Part shown: piece after piece, positions 27,918 through 36,656 of the stretch
How the letters are laid out: each line of letters begins with the position of its first letter
Position numbering within the stretch: the first letter of the stretch is position 1
Assembly: GCA_963825175.1 (NCBI GenBank)
Contig: CAWGSA010000003.1
Location: forward strand, 1 to 64,000
Origin: DATFTF01 sp963825175
GTDB lineage: Bacteria > Acidobacteriota > Thermoanaerobaculia > UBA5066 > Gp7-AA6
Length of the DNA: 64,000 nt
Direction: 5' to 3'
Position numbers and translations under genes: made by a program
The notes under the pieces: generated by a model
What the model was told of the DNA's origin: nothing
What the model saw: only the letters and a program-made list of their open reading frames with translations
The model's database searches: none

Positions 27918-29569
27918 ATCCGCGGGCCGAGCGCCTGGCCGCGCTCGAAAACCGTGTGTTCGACGTCCTCGTGATCGGGGGTGGCATCACCGGCGCCGCC
28001 ATCGCGCGCGACGCGGCCAGTCGCGGTCTTTCGGTGGCTCTGGTCGAGCGGGACGACTGGGCCTCGGGGACTTCCTGGCGCTCCTCCAAGCTCATCCATG
28101 GCGGGTTGAGATACCTGAAATCGGGCAACGTGCGCCTGGTCTTCGAGTCGCTCTCCGAGCGGGCTCTGTTGACGCGGCTCGCACCCCACCTGGTCCGTCC
28201 GACCGATTTTCTCTTCCCCAGTTATCGCCGGCGGGGGATTTCATCCTTCCAGCTCGGGATCGGCCTGACCCTCTACGACCTGCTCGCTCTGGGTCGGGCG
28301 CCGAGGAGGCATCGCCGGCTCTCGCGGGACGAAGTCGTTCACCGCGAGCGACTGCTGGAGAGCCCGGAGCTCGTCGGCGCCGGCCTGTACAGCGACGCGC
28401 GCACCGACGACGCGCGGCTGACGCTGGAGAACGTGCTCGACGCGGCGGCGCTCGACGCGGTGACCGTGTCGCGGATCGCGGTCGAGGGGTTGGAGAAGGA
28501 CGGGCAGGGCATGGTCCGCGGCGCCGCGGCCCGCGACACGGAGAACGGGCGGAGCCTGACGGTGCGCGCCCGGACCGTGGTCAACGCCACCGGTCCCTGG
28601 GGCGACGCAACGCGGAGCCTGGACCGGCCCGGGGCTTTGAAAACCCTGCGCCTGTCGCGCGGAGCGCACATCACGGTTCCGGGCGCGCGCCTGGCCGTCG
28701 CGGAGGCCATCGCGTTTCCCATGCAGGACGGCCGGCTTCTCTTCGCCGTTCCCTACGGCTCGGTGACTCTCGTGGGAACGACCGACACCGATCATCGGGG
28801 CTCGGCCGACGACGTCCGGGCCACCCGCGAGGACGTGTCGTACATCCTCGAGGCCGCGCGCCTCACGTTCCCCTCCGCCGCGCTGGCCGAACCCGACATC
28901 GTGGCGACCTTCGCCAGCCTCCGCCCGCTCGTGCTCCAGCCCGGCAAGAGCGTCGGCGAGACCAGCCGCGAGGATTCGATCGAGGTCTCCCGGTCCGGCC
29001 TGGTCTCGGTGACCGGCGGGAAGCTCACAACGCACCGAAGGATGGGAAGGAAGGCGGTCGACCGGCTGGGCAGGCGGCTGCGCTCCGAGGGCCGAGGCTG
29101 GCGCGCCAGCCAGACGGCGGAGCGTCCCTTTCCGGGAGCTCCGGACCGGCCCATGGACGCGTTCGTCGAGCAGCTCCTGTCCGACGCCGCTCCCCTGGGG
29201 CTGACGGCGGCGACGGTTCGCCATCTCGCGGACCGCTACGGGGCCCGCTCCGCGGGCGTCCTCGCGCTGGCGGCCGCGGACCGCTCGTTGGCCGATCCGC
29301 TCGCGCCCGGCCTGCCCGACCTGGCCGCGGAGGTGGTGTTCGCGGCCCGCCACGAGGACGCCCGATCGCTCACCGACGCGCTCGCGCGGCGGACGCATCT
29401 CTTCTGGCAGGCGCCCCGCCAGGGAGAAGAGGCAATCGAGCGCGCCGCCGACCTGATGGCCGGCGAGCTCGGGTGGAACCCCGCTCGGAAGCAAAGCGCG
29501 ATCGAGGACTACGTCACGGAGATGGCCCGATCCGGGACCTGGCGCCGCTCGGAGCGGGAGCCGCGCTAA
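27899..29569 (+). CDS. glpD: Glycerol-3-phosphate dehydrogenase, FAD-dependent
   Basis: Oxidises glycerol-3-phosphate to DHAP and passes electrons to quinone. 556 residues. The ATG at 27899 lies inside the end of the antiporter gene. FAD-binding DVLVIGGGITGAAIARDAASRG (about 22-43), the family segment SSKLIHGGLRYL, and a C-terminal DAO_C domain (about 400-530). No glpK or glpF is nearby, so control with glycerol uptake is not indicated. Confidence 0.92.
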   Translation: MAATSLNPRAERLAALENRVFDVLVIGGGITGAAIARDAASRGLSVALVERDDWASGTSWRSSKLIHGGLRYLKSGNVRLVFESLSERALLTRLAPHLVRPTDFLFPSYRRRGISSFQLGIGLTLYDLLALGRAPRRHRRLSRDEVVHRERLLESPELVGAGLYSDARTDDARLTLENVLDAAALDAVTVSRIAVEGLEKDGQGMVRGAAARDTENGRSLTVRARTVVNATGPWGDATRSLDRPGALKTLRLSRGAHITVPGARLAVAEAIAFPMQDGRLLFAVPYGSVTLVGTTDTDHRGSADDVRATREDVSYILEAARLTFPSAALAEPDIVATFASLRPLVLQPGKSVGETSREDSIEVSRSGLVSVTGGKLTTHRRMGRKAVDRLGRRLRSEGRGWRASQTAERPFPGAPDRPMDAFVEQLLSDAAPLGLTAATVRHLADRYGARSAGVLALAAADRSLADPLAPGLPDLAAEVVFAARHEDARSLTDALARRTHLFWQAPRQGEEAIERAADLMAGELGWNPARKQSAIEDYVTEMARSGTWRRSEREPR

Positions 29570-29593
29570 CAAGTTCGGTATTGTATCCGCGCT

Positions 29594-29621
29594 CGTCGCC
29601 TGTCACGCGTCACTCGTCGCC
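29594..29621. repeat. Heptamer array, CGTCGCC/TGTCACG/CGTCACT
   Basis: Four degenerate 7-bp units between the convergent glpD and YihY genes. The array covers the last codons and stop of the YihY gene. A 21-bp segment just before it (29570-29590) is shared with 51966-51987. Confidence 0.65.
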
Positions 29622-30863
29622 GAGCTCCGCCAGCGTCGTGTCGAGCAGCGCCCTCCTTTCCCCGTCCAGCCGCTGGAACAGCGGCGCCAGGGTGGAGGCG
29701 ACGCGATCCTCGGGGTCCGCGGAGAGCGAGTACAGGTTGGGCGAGACGGCAGCGACGATCTCGGCGACGGTCACCCGCGCCGGGCGCCGGGCCAGGGTGA
29801 ACCCACGGGTGGCGTCCCCTTCGATCAGGCCGTCGCGCTGAAGGCATTCCAGGATCTCGCCGGCTTCGGCCGCCGCGCCCCGCTGGACGTCGGACAGCTC
29901 GGCAAAGGAGCTGGTTCCCCCGCGGGCCAGATGGAGCAGGATGCGGATCGCGTTCTCCGCGCGGCCGGCGGGCCGTGCGCCCTCGACGCGGCGTCGCGCC
30001 ACGCCGACCTGGAGCACGTGCGTCAGCTCGACCCCGAGGAGAACGAGCGCCCAGACCAGATAGATCGAGACGAGAGTCAGCAGGGCCAGCGTCAGGGAGC
30101 CGGTCACCAGGTTCATCCGGGAAAGGCCCTGGACATAGAGACCGAAGAGGCTGCGAAGGGCTTCCAGGGAGAGGGCGATCGTAGCCGCCGCGATCATCGC
30201 CGGCCGGGCCCGGACGCGGGCGTTCGGGAGAAATCGGTACAAAAGAGTCAGCGCGAAAAAGTCGGACACGAACGGGAAGAGCGCGCCGATCCCGGCGGAA
30301 TCGAGCAGGCCGCCCATCCCCGCGCTTCGCATCCGCCGCGCTCCGAGCCCGAGGGAGCCGAGCAGGATCGCAAGAGCAACGAGCACCAGGATGTACAGCG
30401 CGAGCCGGGACCAGTAGCGCCGCCGCTTGGGAGCCCCCCACACGGCGTTGAAGATTCCCTCGATGACGAAGATGAGCCGCAACGAGGCGACCAGGAGGAT
30501 GGCCAGCCCGATCCCCGAAATGGCCGTCGACTCCGAAACGAAATCCCGCAGGCTCGCCGTGACCCTGGCGCTGTGGTAAGGGAGGATCGCATTGACGATG
30601 TCCAGGATCGTGCCGACGTTTTCCTTGAAGAATGCGGCGATCAGGAGCGAAAACGTCGCCAACAGGGGAACCGCGGTCAGGAGCGTGGCGAAGGCCAGCG
30701 AGCTGGCCAGGTCGTTTCCTCTGTCCGCGCGGAATCCCCGCGCCGTTTCCCACAGGGTCTCCCTCAGGAGGAGCGCGCCGCGCAGGATGCTCGAGGACAC
30801 GCGAGGCCACAGGGCCGGGCTCTTGGGCCAGGCCGGCGCGGAAGCCCCTTGTCTCTTCGCCAT
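29610..30863 (-). CDS. YihY/BrkB-family membrane protein with C-terminal winged helix
   Basis: 417 residues. About six TM helices in the first 290 residues with the YihY core (DLASSLAFATLLTAVPLL, FNAVWGAPKRRR). The last about 110 residues read as a winged-helix domain similar to Rrf2 proteins, including GFTLARRPARVTVAEIVAAV near 365-385. YihY proteins were once called RNase BN; that activity is not theirs and the true function is unclear. The added domain could bind DNA at the membrane or be a structural relic. Diverges from the DUF883 gene. Confidence 0.82.
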   Translation of the reverse strand: MAKRQGASAPAWPKSPALWPRVSSSILRGALLLRETLWETARGFRADRGNDLASSLAFATLLTAVPLLATFSLLIAAFFKENVGTILDIVNAILPYHSARVTASLRDFVSESTAISGIGLAILLVASLRLIFVIEGIFNAVWGAPKRRRYWSRLALYILVLVALAILLGSLGLGARRMRSAGMGGLLDSAGIGALFPFVSDFFALTLLYRFLPNARVRARPAMIAAATIALSLEALRSLFGLYVQGLSRMNLVTGSLTLALLTLVSIYLVWALVLLGVELTHVLQVGVARRRVEGARPAGRAENAIRILLHLARGGTSSFAELSDVQRGAAAEAGEILECLQRDGLIEGDATRGFTLARRPARVTVAEIVAAVSPNLYSLSADPEDRVASTLAPLFQRLDGERRALLDTTLAELGDE

Positions 30864-30992
30864 GACGGCGTCTCCCGCGGTGCATTATTCCTGATTGGGC
30901 AGCGGCGCGCCGGGCCGGAGTCTTGCAGAGCCACTCGAGGGGGGAGCGGCCCGACGGGTATAAGATCGCTGCTCCTGCGAAAGAGGTGACGC

Positions 30993-31280
30993 ATGGCCAA
31001 GGAAACTCCGTTCGACCGGGCTCGTGATTTCGTGGAAGAAAAGATCGATCAGACCAAGGATGTCCTGGGCGACTCCTATTCGCGCGCGCGCGACGAATTC
31101 GACGACGTGAGCGAGGACGTCCGCAAGAACGTCAAGAAGACGGCCAAGCGCCTGGAGAAGGACTACGGCTACCTGTGGGACGACGCCCGCCGCTACGTCC
31201 GCGACAACCCGGGAACGGCGTTGGCGATCGCGCTCGGCGCCGGCTTCATTCTCGGCTTTCTCATCCGCGGGGACGACTAG
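30993..31280 (+). CDS. DUF883 (ElaB/YqjD-like) membrane-anchored protein
   Basis: 95 residues. A highly charged amphipathic N-terminal part (about 1-68), then one C-terminal TM helix containing TALAIALGAGFILGFLIRG, the typical layout of ElaB/YqjD proteins that tether ribosomes to the membrane in E. coli. ATG at 30993 with GAAAGAGG 7 nt upstream and a TATAAG box at 30959-30964. Confidence 0.78.
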   Translation: MAKETPFDRARDFVEEKIDQTKDVLGDSYSRARDEFDDVSEDVRKNVKKTAKRLEKDYGYLWDDARRYVRDNPGTALAIALGAGFILGFLIRGDD

Positions 31281-31281
31281 C

Positions 31282-31326
31282 GATCGCCGAGATCGCCCGG
31301 ATCGCCGGGATCGCCGGGATCGCGGA
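31282..31326 (+). repeat. Nonamer array, unit GATCGCCGG, 5 copies
   Basis: Five 9-bp units starting 2 bp after the DUF883 stop, followed to 31380 by further GATCACG-type pieces. It extends into the selD promoter region. Confidence 0.8.
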
Positions 31327-31392
31327 GATGGAATCCGATCACGGCGATCGCGCTGCGATCACGCCGCGATCACGTTGCGATCCGCTCCTTCA

Positions 31393-31398
31393 TATAAT
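31393..31398 (+). promoter_or_regulatory. selD -10 element, leaderless arrangement
   Basis: A perfect TATAAT ends 6 nt before the GTG at 31405. There is no Shine-Dalgarno. Same geometry as at 58865 (TATAAT) and 50924 (GATAAT). Confidence 0.65.
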
Positions 31399-31404
31399 CC
31401 CTTC

Positions 31405-32505
31405 GTGACGTACAAGAAGGCGGGCTATCCCGCGCTATCGACCTTCGCGTCGAGCGCGGGTTGAGCCTGTAAGATCGGTCAGTTCGACCTTTCCGCGATT
31501 CTGGGCAAGCTCCCTGCTCCGGCGGATCCGAATCTGCTGGTGGGGAATCTGCACGCCGACGACGCCGCGGTCTACCGGATCGGGGGAGGGCAGGCTCTCG
31601 TGCAGACCGTCGACTTCTTCACGCCGGTGGTGGACGATCCGTACCTCTTCGGCCAGATCGCCGCGGCCAACGCCCTGTCCGACGTGTACGCGATGGGTGC
31701 GCGGCCGACGCTCGCTCTGGCGCTGGTCGCCTTTCCCATGTCCGTCCTCCCGCGGGAAGTCCTGGAGGAGATCCTCCGGGGCGGCGCGGAGAAAGTGGCC
31801 GAAGCGGGCGCGGTCATCGGGGGAGGCCACTCGATCGATCACGACATCCCCTTGTACGGCCTGTGCGTGACCGGCCTCGCTCCGGAGGCGAAGATCACCC
31901 GCAACGTCGGCGCCCGGCCCGGCGACGCCCTGGTGCTGACCAAGCCGCTCGGCGTCGGGATCACCGTCTCCGCGGGTCGGGCCGACTCGCTGGCGGCCGA
32001 GGGCGTCGGGAGGTTCTTCCACCGCCGTCTGGTCGACGACGCGGCCTTCTCCGAGGCGGCGGGGGTGATGGCGGCGTTGAACCGCGCCGCGGCGCAGGCC
32101 ATGGAGGGCTTCGACGTCCACGCGGCGACGGACATCACCGGCTACGGCCTCCTGGGCCACGCGTTCGAGATGATGAGCGCTTCGGGGGTGACGGGGGAGC
32201 TCACGGTCTCGCGGGTTCCCCTGCTCCCGCACGCCCGGAGCCTGGCCCAGAGAGGCATTGCGCCGGAGGGCTCTCGCGTCAACGTCCGCAATCTGCGGCC
32301 GAGAACGGACGTCGCCGGCGGCGTCTCGGAAGAGGACTTTCTGATTCTGTGCGACGCGCAGACCTCGGGGGGCCTTCTCGTGGCGCTCCCCGAGGCGCAG
32401 TCGGAGAAATACGCCGCGCGGTGCAGGGAGCTCGGCGCGCCCGCCGGCTCGGTCGTGGGAAGAGTGGTCGAGAAAGGGGACAAGAGCCTTCGAGTCATCG
32501 AGTGA
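31405..32505 (+). CDS. selD: Selenophosphate synthetase, selenocysteine-containing
   Basis: Makes selenophosphate from selenide and ATP for Sec and selenouridine synthesis. Reading from GTG at 31405 gives 366 residues with an in-frame TGA at 31462-31464 (codon 20) in the context S-A-G-U-A-C-K-I-G. This is the site of the catalytic Cys/Sec (Cys17-Gly-Cys-Lys in E. coli). After it the frame is open to 32505 with DDAAVY, GGHSIDHDIP and DITGYGLLGHAFEM, all SelD signatures. A small hairpin with GGTC 31477-31480 and GACC 31486-31489 places its loop 17-21 nt after TGA, where bacterial SECIS loops lie. A start at the later ATG 31540 would remove the active site. Confidence 0.9.
31462..31489 (+). promoter_or_regulatory. 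UGA-Sec codon with candidate SECIS hairpin
   Basis: TGA at 31462-31464, then a hairpin with stem GGTC/GACC and a five-base loop (AGTTC) at 31481-31485. The distance fits bacterial SECIS elements. The stem is short and its folding has not been calculated. Confidence 0.55.
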
Positions 32506-32509
32506 TCAC

Positions 32510-32559
32510 GGTCCAGGGTCGGCGTCGGCCTTCGAACCTCAGACCTTAGACCCTGGACC
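32510..32559. repeat. 11-bp inverted repeat built from 7-mer units
   Basis: GGTCCAGGGTC at 32510-32520 and GACCCTGGACC at 32549-32559 are perfect complements. The right side reads as CAGACCT/TAGACCC/TGGACCC heptamers. It starts 4 bp after the selD stop and may also terminate transcription. Confidence 0.7.
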
Positions 32560-32583
32560 CACTATCTTGAACGGAGCCAACAA

Positions 32584-32877
32584 ATGTCCAAACGCAAGGA
32601 CGACGAAGAATGGGTTGAAGTTGCCGAGACCGGCCAGGACGAGGAGGCCGCGCTGATCGCGGGGCTTCTGCAGTCCCAGGACATCCCGGTCGAGGTGGAG
32701 GGGCCCTCGGGCGGATCCCCCTGGCCGGAGAACCTCGGGGCGTTCGGCGTGAGCAAGGTCATGGTGCCCGTCGAGCGCGCGGAGGAGGCCCGGGAGCTCA
32801 TCGCGCGGCGTGAGCGCGAATTCCGGGAGCACCCGCTGGAAGAGGTCCCCGGTCCCCCCGACGACGAGAATTCATGA
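32584..32877 (+). CDS. DUF2007-like small protein
   Basis: 97 residues, mostly acidic. The segment AETGQDEEAALIAGLLQSQDIPVEVEG, followed by VMVPVERAEEARELI, matches the DUF2007 fold (a PII-like signalling domain). GAACGGAGCC lies upstream as a weak ribosome site. The stop overlaps the ATG of the following kinase (ATGA), so the two are co-translated. A signalling link is plausible but untested. Confidence 0.7.
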   Translation: MSKRKDDEEWVEVAETGQDEEAALIAGLLQSQDIPVEVEGPSGGSPWPENLGAFGVSKVMVPVERAEEARELIARREREFREHPLEEVPGPPDDENS

Positions 32878-34796
32878 CGTCTCTCGCTCCCGGCACGCAG
32901 CTGGGGCGTTTTCAGATCACCGGAGTGCTCGGCGAGGGCGCGATGGGGATCGTGTATCTCGCTCACGATCCGCAGATCGAGCGTCCGGTGGCGTTGAAGA
33001 CGCTGCGCGGGGATGCCGTCGCCGGCGAGCACGGCCGCGAGATCGAGAGCCGGTTCCTCAAGGAGGCCAAGCTCGCCGGCCGCCTGTCGCATCCCAACAT
33101 CGTCACCATCTACGAGGCGGGGGAGGATCGGGGCATCGCCTACATCGCGATGGAGCACGTGGACGGAGAGCCGTTGACGCGGTGGCTGCGCCCGGGCGCC
33201 GAGCAGCCCCTGTCCGACCGCATCGCCGTGGTGCGCCAGGTCGCGCTCGCGCTCGAGCACGCCCACGACCGCGGCGTCCTTCACCGCGACATCAAGCCGG
33301 GGAACATTCTGATCACCAAGGACCGGCGGGTGAAGGTCGCCGACTTCGGCATCGGCAAGCTGCTCACCGCGTCGACCGGCGACCTGACCCGCACGGGGCA
33401 CATGATCGGAAGCCCGGCGTACATGTCGCCCGAGCAGATCCGCGGGGACAAGCCGGACGGCCGCGCCGACCTCTTCTCGCTGGGCGTCGTGTTGTACGAG
33501 CTGCTGACCCGGGTCCGCCCCTTCCCCGGCGACTCGATCACCACGCTCGTCTACCAGATTCTCCACACCGAGCCGCGCGATCCGCTGATGGTGCGGTCGG
33601 ACCTTCCTCCCGCGACGACGGCGGTGTTCCAGAAGCTCCTGGCCAAGGCTCCGGAGAACCGTCCCGCCAATGCCCGCGAGTTCCTGGATGAGCTCGCGAA
33701 GATCGAGGCCGGCCTCTCGGCGCCGGAACGGACGACGGCCGTGCCCCCTCTTCCATCCGCGGCGCCCCCGCCCCCGACGCTGCCGTCGCTTCCTTCGGCC
33801 GCCGCGTCGTCGATGGCCTCCACCTCGAGCGCGCGACAGGCCGGGCCGGCGTACCTTTTCGGCGCCGCCGCGCTGATCCTGGCGGCCGCCGTGTTGATCT
33901 GGATCTGGAAATCGACCGCGCGCCGGGAGGAGAGGGCCGCGCGGGCGGCGACCGCGCCGGCGGTGACGATCGCGGCGGCGAGCCCATCGCCGGCATCGGC
34001 GGAGATGCCGACGGCGGTCCCTTCTCCGGCGTCGCTTCCAACCGCGGGCCCTTCGGAGGCCGCCGACGCGATCGTGGGTGCGCCGCGGATCGCCGGAGCG
34101 CCGACGGCGATCCCGCCGGTCCGGCGAACCCTGACCGCGCTGGCCCGTACTCCGATTTCGGCGGGCGAGTCCGGCCCGCGTCCCGCTGCGACGCCGGTCG
34201 TCGTCGCCTCGACCTCGGACTCTTCCGCGCGCGATTCCACCTTCAATCCCGACAACGTCTACCGAACGCGGCGGTACGCAAAGTTCGGCGTCAGCCCGGA
34301 CCAGGCCCGGATCTATCTCGACGGACGCTACGTGGGGATCGCCGACGATTGGGACGACCGCGGGGGCGGAAAGACACTGGAGATCGGCCGGGAGGGCTCG
34401 CACCGCGTGCGCCTGGAGTTGCCGGGATACCGCACCTTGAACCTGGAGCTGCTGGTGACGTCGTCGGCCGACGACGACACCGTCGACGTCAACGACGAGT
34501 TGAAGCGCGGGACGAAAGTGGCATATCCGAAGATTCCCAAGGTCGACGACCGCACGGTCGGCCCGGTCGCCTTCGCCAGAGTCGAGCCGCCCGAGGCGGT
34601 GGTCTCCGAAAGCGGGAAGGTCCTGGGGCCGGCGTCGTCGTTCCGATCGGGCTCGCCCTTGAAGCTCTCCGGCCCGATGGTCCACGATCTCGTGATCTCG
34701 GCTCCGGGCTACAAGGCGAAGACCATCCGTGTTCTCACCGCCCGCAACGCCGACAACGAGGTGGCGAGCGTGAAGGTGAGCTTGAAGAAAGAATGA
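32874..34796 (+). CDS. Ser/Thr protein kinase with C-terminal PEGA domains
   Basis: 640 residues. Kinase at about 10-275 with LGEGAMGIVY, VALKTL, HRDIKPGNI, DFGIGK and SPAYMSPEQI. A Pro/Ala/Ser-rich linker, one TM helix at about 322-344, another Ala/Pro linker, then an extracytoplasmic PEGA domain (about 462-535, SPDQARIYLDGRYVGIADDW) and a second beta domain to the end. The first PEGA resembles that of the secreted protein at 7358. The stop TGA (34794-34796) lies in the first unit of an octamer array. Confidence 0.9.
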   Translation: MTSLAPGTQLGRFQITGVLGEGAMGIVYLAHDPQIERPVALKTLRGDAVAGEHGREIESRFLKEAKLAGRLSHPNIVTIYEAGEDRGIAYIAMEHVDGEPLTRWLRPGAEQPLSDRIAVVRQVALALEHAHDRGVLHRDIKPGNILITKDRRVKVADFGIGKLLTASTGDLTRTGHMIGSPAYMSPEQIRGDKPDGRADLFSLGVVLYELLTRVRPFPGDSITTLVYQILHTEPRDPLMVRSDLPPATTAVFQKLLAKAPENRPANAREFLDELAKIEAGLSAPERTTAVPPLPSAAPPPPTLPSLPSAAASSMASTSSARQAGPAYLFGAAALILAAAVLIWIWKSTARREERAARAATAPAVTIAAASPSPASAEMPTAVPSPASLPTAGPSEAADAIVGAPRIAGAPTAIPPVRRTLTALARTPISAGESGPRPAATPVVVASTSDSSARDSTFNPDNVYRTRRYAKFGVSPDQARIYLDGRYVGIADDWDDRGGGKTLEIGREGSHRVRLELPGYRTLNLELLVTSSADDDTVDVNDELKRGTKVAYPKIPKVDDRTVGPVAFARVEPPEAVVSESGKVLGPASSFRSGSPLKLSGPMVHDLVISAPGYKAKTIRVLTARNADNEVASVKVSLKKE

Positions 34797-34884
34797 CGGG
34801 GTGAGCGGGTGACGGGGTGACGGGGTGAGGGGTGAACGCTCCCGAATTCTATCCCCCCGTCTCCCCGTCCCCCAGTCTCCCCGT
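34795..34884. repeat. Inverted octamer pair, unit GACGGGGT
   Basis: Five units at 34795-34834 (GACGGGGT, GAGCGGGT, GACGGGGT twice, GAGGGGTG), an 18-bp spacer with GAATTC, then four opposite-sense units at 34853-34884 (CCCCCCGT, CTCCCCGT, CCCCCAGT, CTCCCCGT). It fills the gap between convergent genes and would form a long stem. Confidence 0.88.
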
Positions 34885-34889
34885 CGCGT

Positions 34890-36449
34890 TCAGGAGGGCC
34901 CCGCCATCATCCGCCAGCGGGCCAGGCGCTCGGCGGTCTCGACGCAGCGGCGAGCGGCGAGGCGGCACAGGAGGGCGGAAAGCTCGGCGCAGCCCTCGGG
35001 ATCGGACTTCTCCAGCCCCTCGAAGCGTTGCCGCGAGAGCGCCAGGAGCAGCGCGTCCTCGTGGGACCGGGCGTCGGCCGATCGGCCGGAGGCTTGCAGG
35101 TCGAGGATGGCCATCTCGCCGAAGATCTCTCCGGGGCCCAGGATGGCCAGAGCCTCTTCGCCGCCGGCGATCTGTCGCGAGATTCGGATCCGGCCCCGGG
35201 CGATGACGTACAGACAGTCTCCGGCGTCCCCTTCACGGAAGATCAGGGCTCCCGAGGGAAACCGCAGCTCCTCGGCGAACGCGGCGAAGAGAAATCGGTC
35301 GGATTCCGACAGGCCGCCGGAGGTCAGGGATCGGGATTTCTCCTCCGCGGTGAGCGCAGCGGCCTCGCCGCGCGAGTGCCGCTCGCCGTCGGCGCTCGCG
35401 CGGTGGTCGGGAAAGAACTGCTCGAAGAGACCGTTCAACCGGGAGAGGCGCCGCACCAGACAGCCCCTCAAGTACCGCAGCCACGCCGCCCGGTCCGGAT
35501 CTTCGAACAGGAACTCCGGCGTGAACCCCAGGAGCGTCAGAGCCGTCGCGGCCCGGGCTTCTGCCACTCGCGGTTCCCCGACCAGGGCCTCCTCGCCGGC
35601 GAAGTCGGCGGCGCCGCTCGCCGCGAGCGACTGCGGGCCGACCGGCGTTTCTCGGACGAGGTCCACCGTTCCCGACACGACGAAATAGATCTCCGCCGCC
35701 GCGTCGCCGGACCTGTAGAGCGTGCTCCCCGCGGCGATGTGCCGCAGCTCCCCGCCCGCGGCCGCCGCGAGCAGCGCATGGTCGTCCATGCCGGCGAGCG
35801 CGGCAGTCTGGGCCAGTTTTCCGGCCCGCTCGAGCAGTCCGTGCGCGTCGCCGCCGCCGCGAGCGATCAGCGTTCGCACCAGCCGCACGGTGCGATCGGG
35901 AAAGGTCAGGCCGACGGAGCGCCGCCGCGCCTCCGCCTCCAGCCGGTGCTGGGCCGCCGCGGCGGCTTCCATCCAGGCCGTGGTCTCGCCGGGCACCAGC
36001 GCGCGCGCCGCCCGCAGGAACCGCGCGTCGGTCGAGTCGGGCAGCCCGTCTGGCCGCAGCAGCGAGGCCTCCAGAAGATCGCCCACCGCCTCGGGGAAGC
36101 GCTTCTCCAGGAAAGCCAGGCGGCCGCGCGCGGAGGCGCTGCGGGGATCGAAGGGATCCCGTGTCCGCGCCTCGTTCAGGAGGCGCCTCGCCTTTTCGAA
36201 GTCGTGCGCCTCCAGGGACAGAACCGCCATCAGGACGGGGTCGTCTCCGTCCACGGCGAAGGGGCGCGCGTCCTCCAGCTTTCCGGCCGCGATCAGGACG
36301 CGGGCGAGCGAGGCGGACGCGCCGGCGCGCTCCTCGAGCTCCAGAGCGACCGCCAGGCGGTACAGGATGTCCGCCTCGGCCAGCAATCCGGCCGACTCGC
36401 AGTTGCGCGCGGCCTCCCGGGCCCGGTCGGCGGCGGAAGTGTCACTCAT
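34890..36449 (-). CDS. TPR and tandem cyclic-nucleotide-binding domain protein
   Basis: 519 residues. An N-terminal helical repeat region (about 1-200, TPR-like: ADILYRLAVALELEE) is followed by two cNMP-binding folds: about 215-320 (ALAGMDDHALLAAAAGGELRHIAAGSTLYRSGDAAAEIYFVVSGTV) and about 375-500 (FPSGALIFREGDAGDCLYVIARGRI, then GEIFGEMAILD). The second has the GE(M)A phosphate-binding pattern, the first is more degenerate. No HTH follows, so it is not a CRP-type regulator. It could be a cyclic-nucleotide-controlled scaffold. ATG at 36447-36449. Confidence 0.8.
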   Translation of the reverse strand: MSDTSAADRAREAARNCESAGLLAEADILYRLAVALELEERAGASASLARVLIAAGKLEDARPFAVDGDDPVLMAVLSLEAHDFEKARRLLNEARTRDPFDPRSASARGRLAFLEKRFPEAVGDLLEASLLRPDGLPDSTDARFLRAARALVPGETTAWMEAAAAAQHRLEAEARRRSVGLTFPDRTVRLVRTLIARGGGDAHGLLERAGKLAQTAALAGMDDHALLAAAAGGELRHIAAGSTLYRSGDAAAEIYFVVSGTVDLVRETPVGPQSLAASGAADFAGEEALVGEPRVAEARAATALTLLGFTPEFLFEDPDRAAWLRYLRGCLVRRLSRLNGLFEQFFPDHRASADGERHSRGEAAALTAEEKSRSLTSGGLSESDRFLFAAFAEELRFPSGALIFREGDAGDCLYVIARGRIRISRQIAGGEEALAILGPGEIFGEMAILDLQASGRSADARSHEDALLLALSRQRFEGLEKSDPEGCAELSALLCRLAARRCVETAERLARWRMMAGPS

Positions 36450-36463
36450 GGACGAGCCGCAGG

Positions 36464-36622
36464 CCGTGAGGCGTGAGGCGTGAGGCGTCAGGCGTGACCG
36501 GTCTTTGGCACGAAGGGATCAAGTCGTGTACCTCCTTGAAGCTGGACGGAATTGTATTGGAAGGTGCTCTCGCAGGGGCTTGGAACCGGCGCTTCGCCTC
36601 ACGCCTCACGCCTTACGCCTTA
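36464..36622. repeat. Inverted heptamer pair, unit GCGTGAG
   Basis: Five units at 36464-36498 and four opposite-sense units (CGCCTCA, CGCCTTA) at 36595-36622 enclose 96 bp of unique sequence in the divergent gap upstream of gcvT. No glycine-riboswitch core was recognised in this gap. Confidence 0.85.
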
Positions 36623-36656
36623 CGAAGGTTCCCTCCTGTGCTAATTTCCCCTCCTC

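Noticed and set aside
31540..32505. SelD starting at ATG 31540
   Set aside because: It would lack the Sec/Cys and Lys active-site residues encoded at 31462-31473 and has no start signal of its own.
36499..36594. Glycine riboswitch upstream of gcvT
   Set aside because: The conserved tandem aptamer core was not found. The gap is explained by the inverted heptamer pair and unique spacer.
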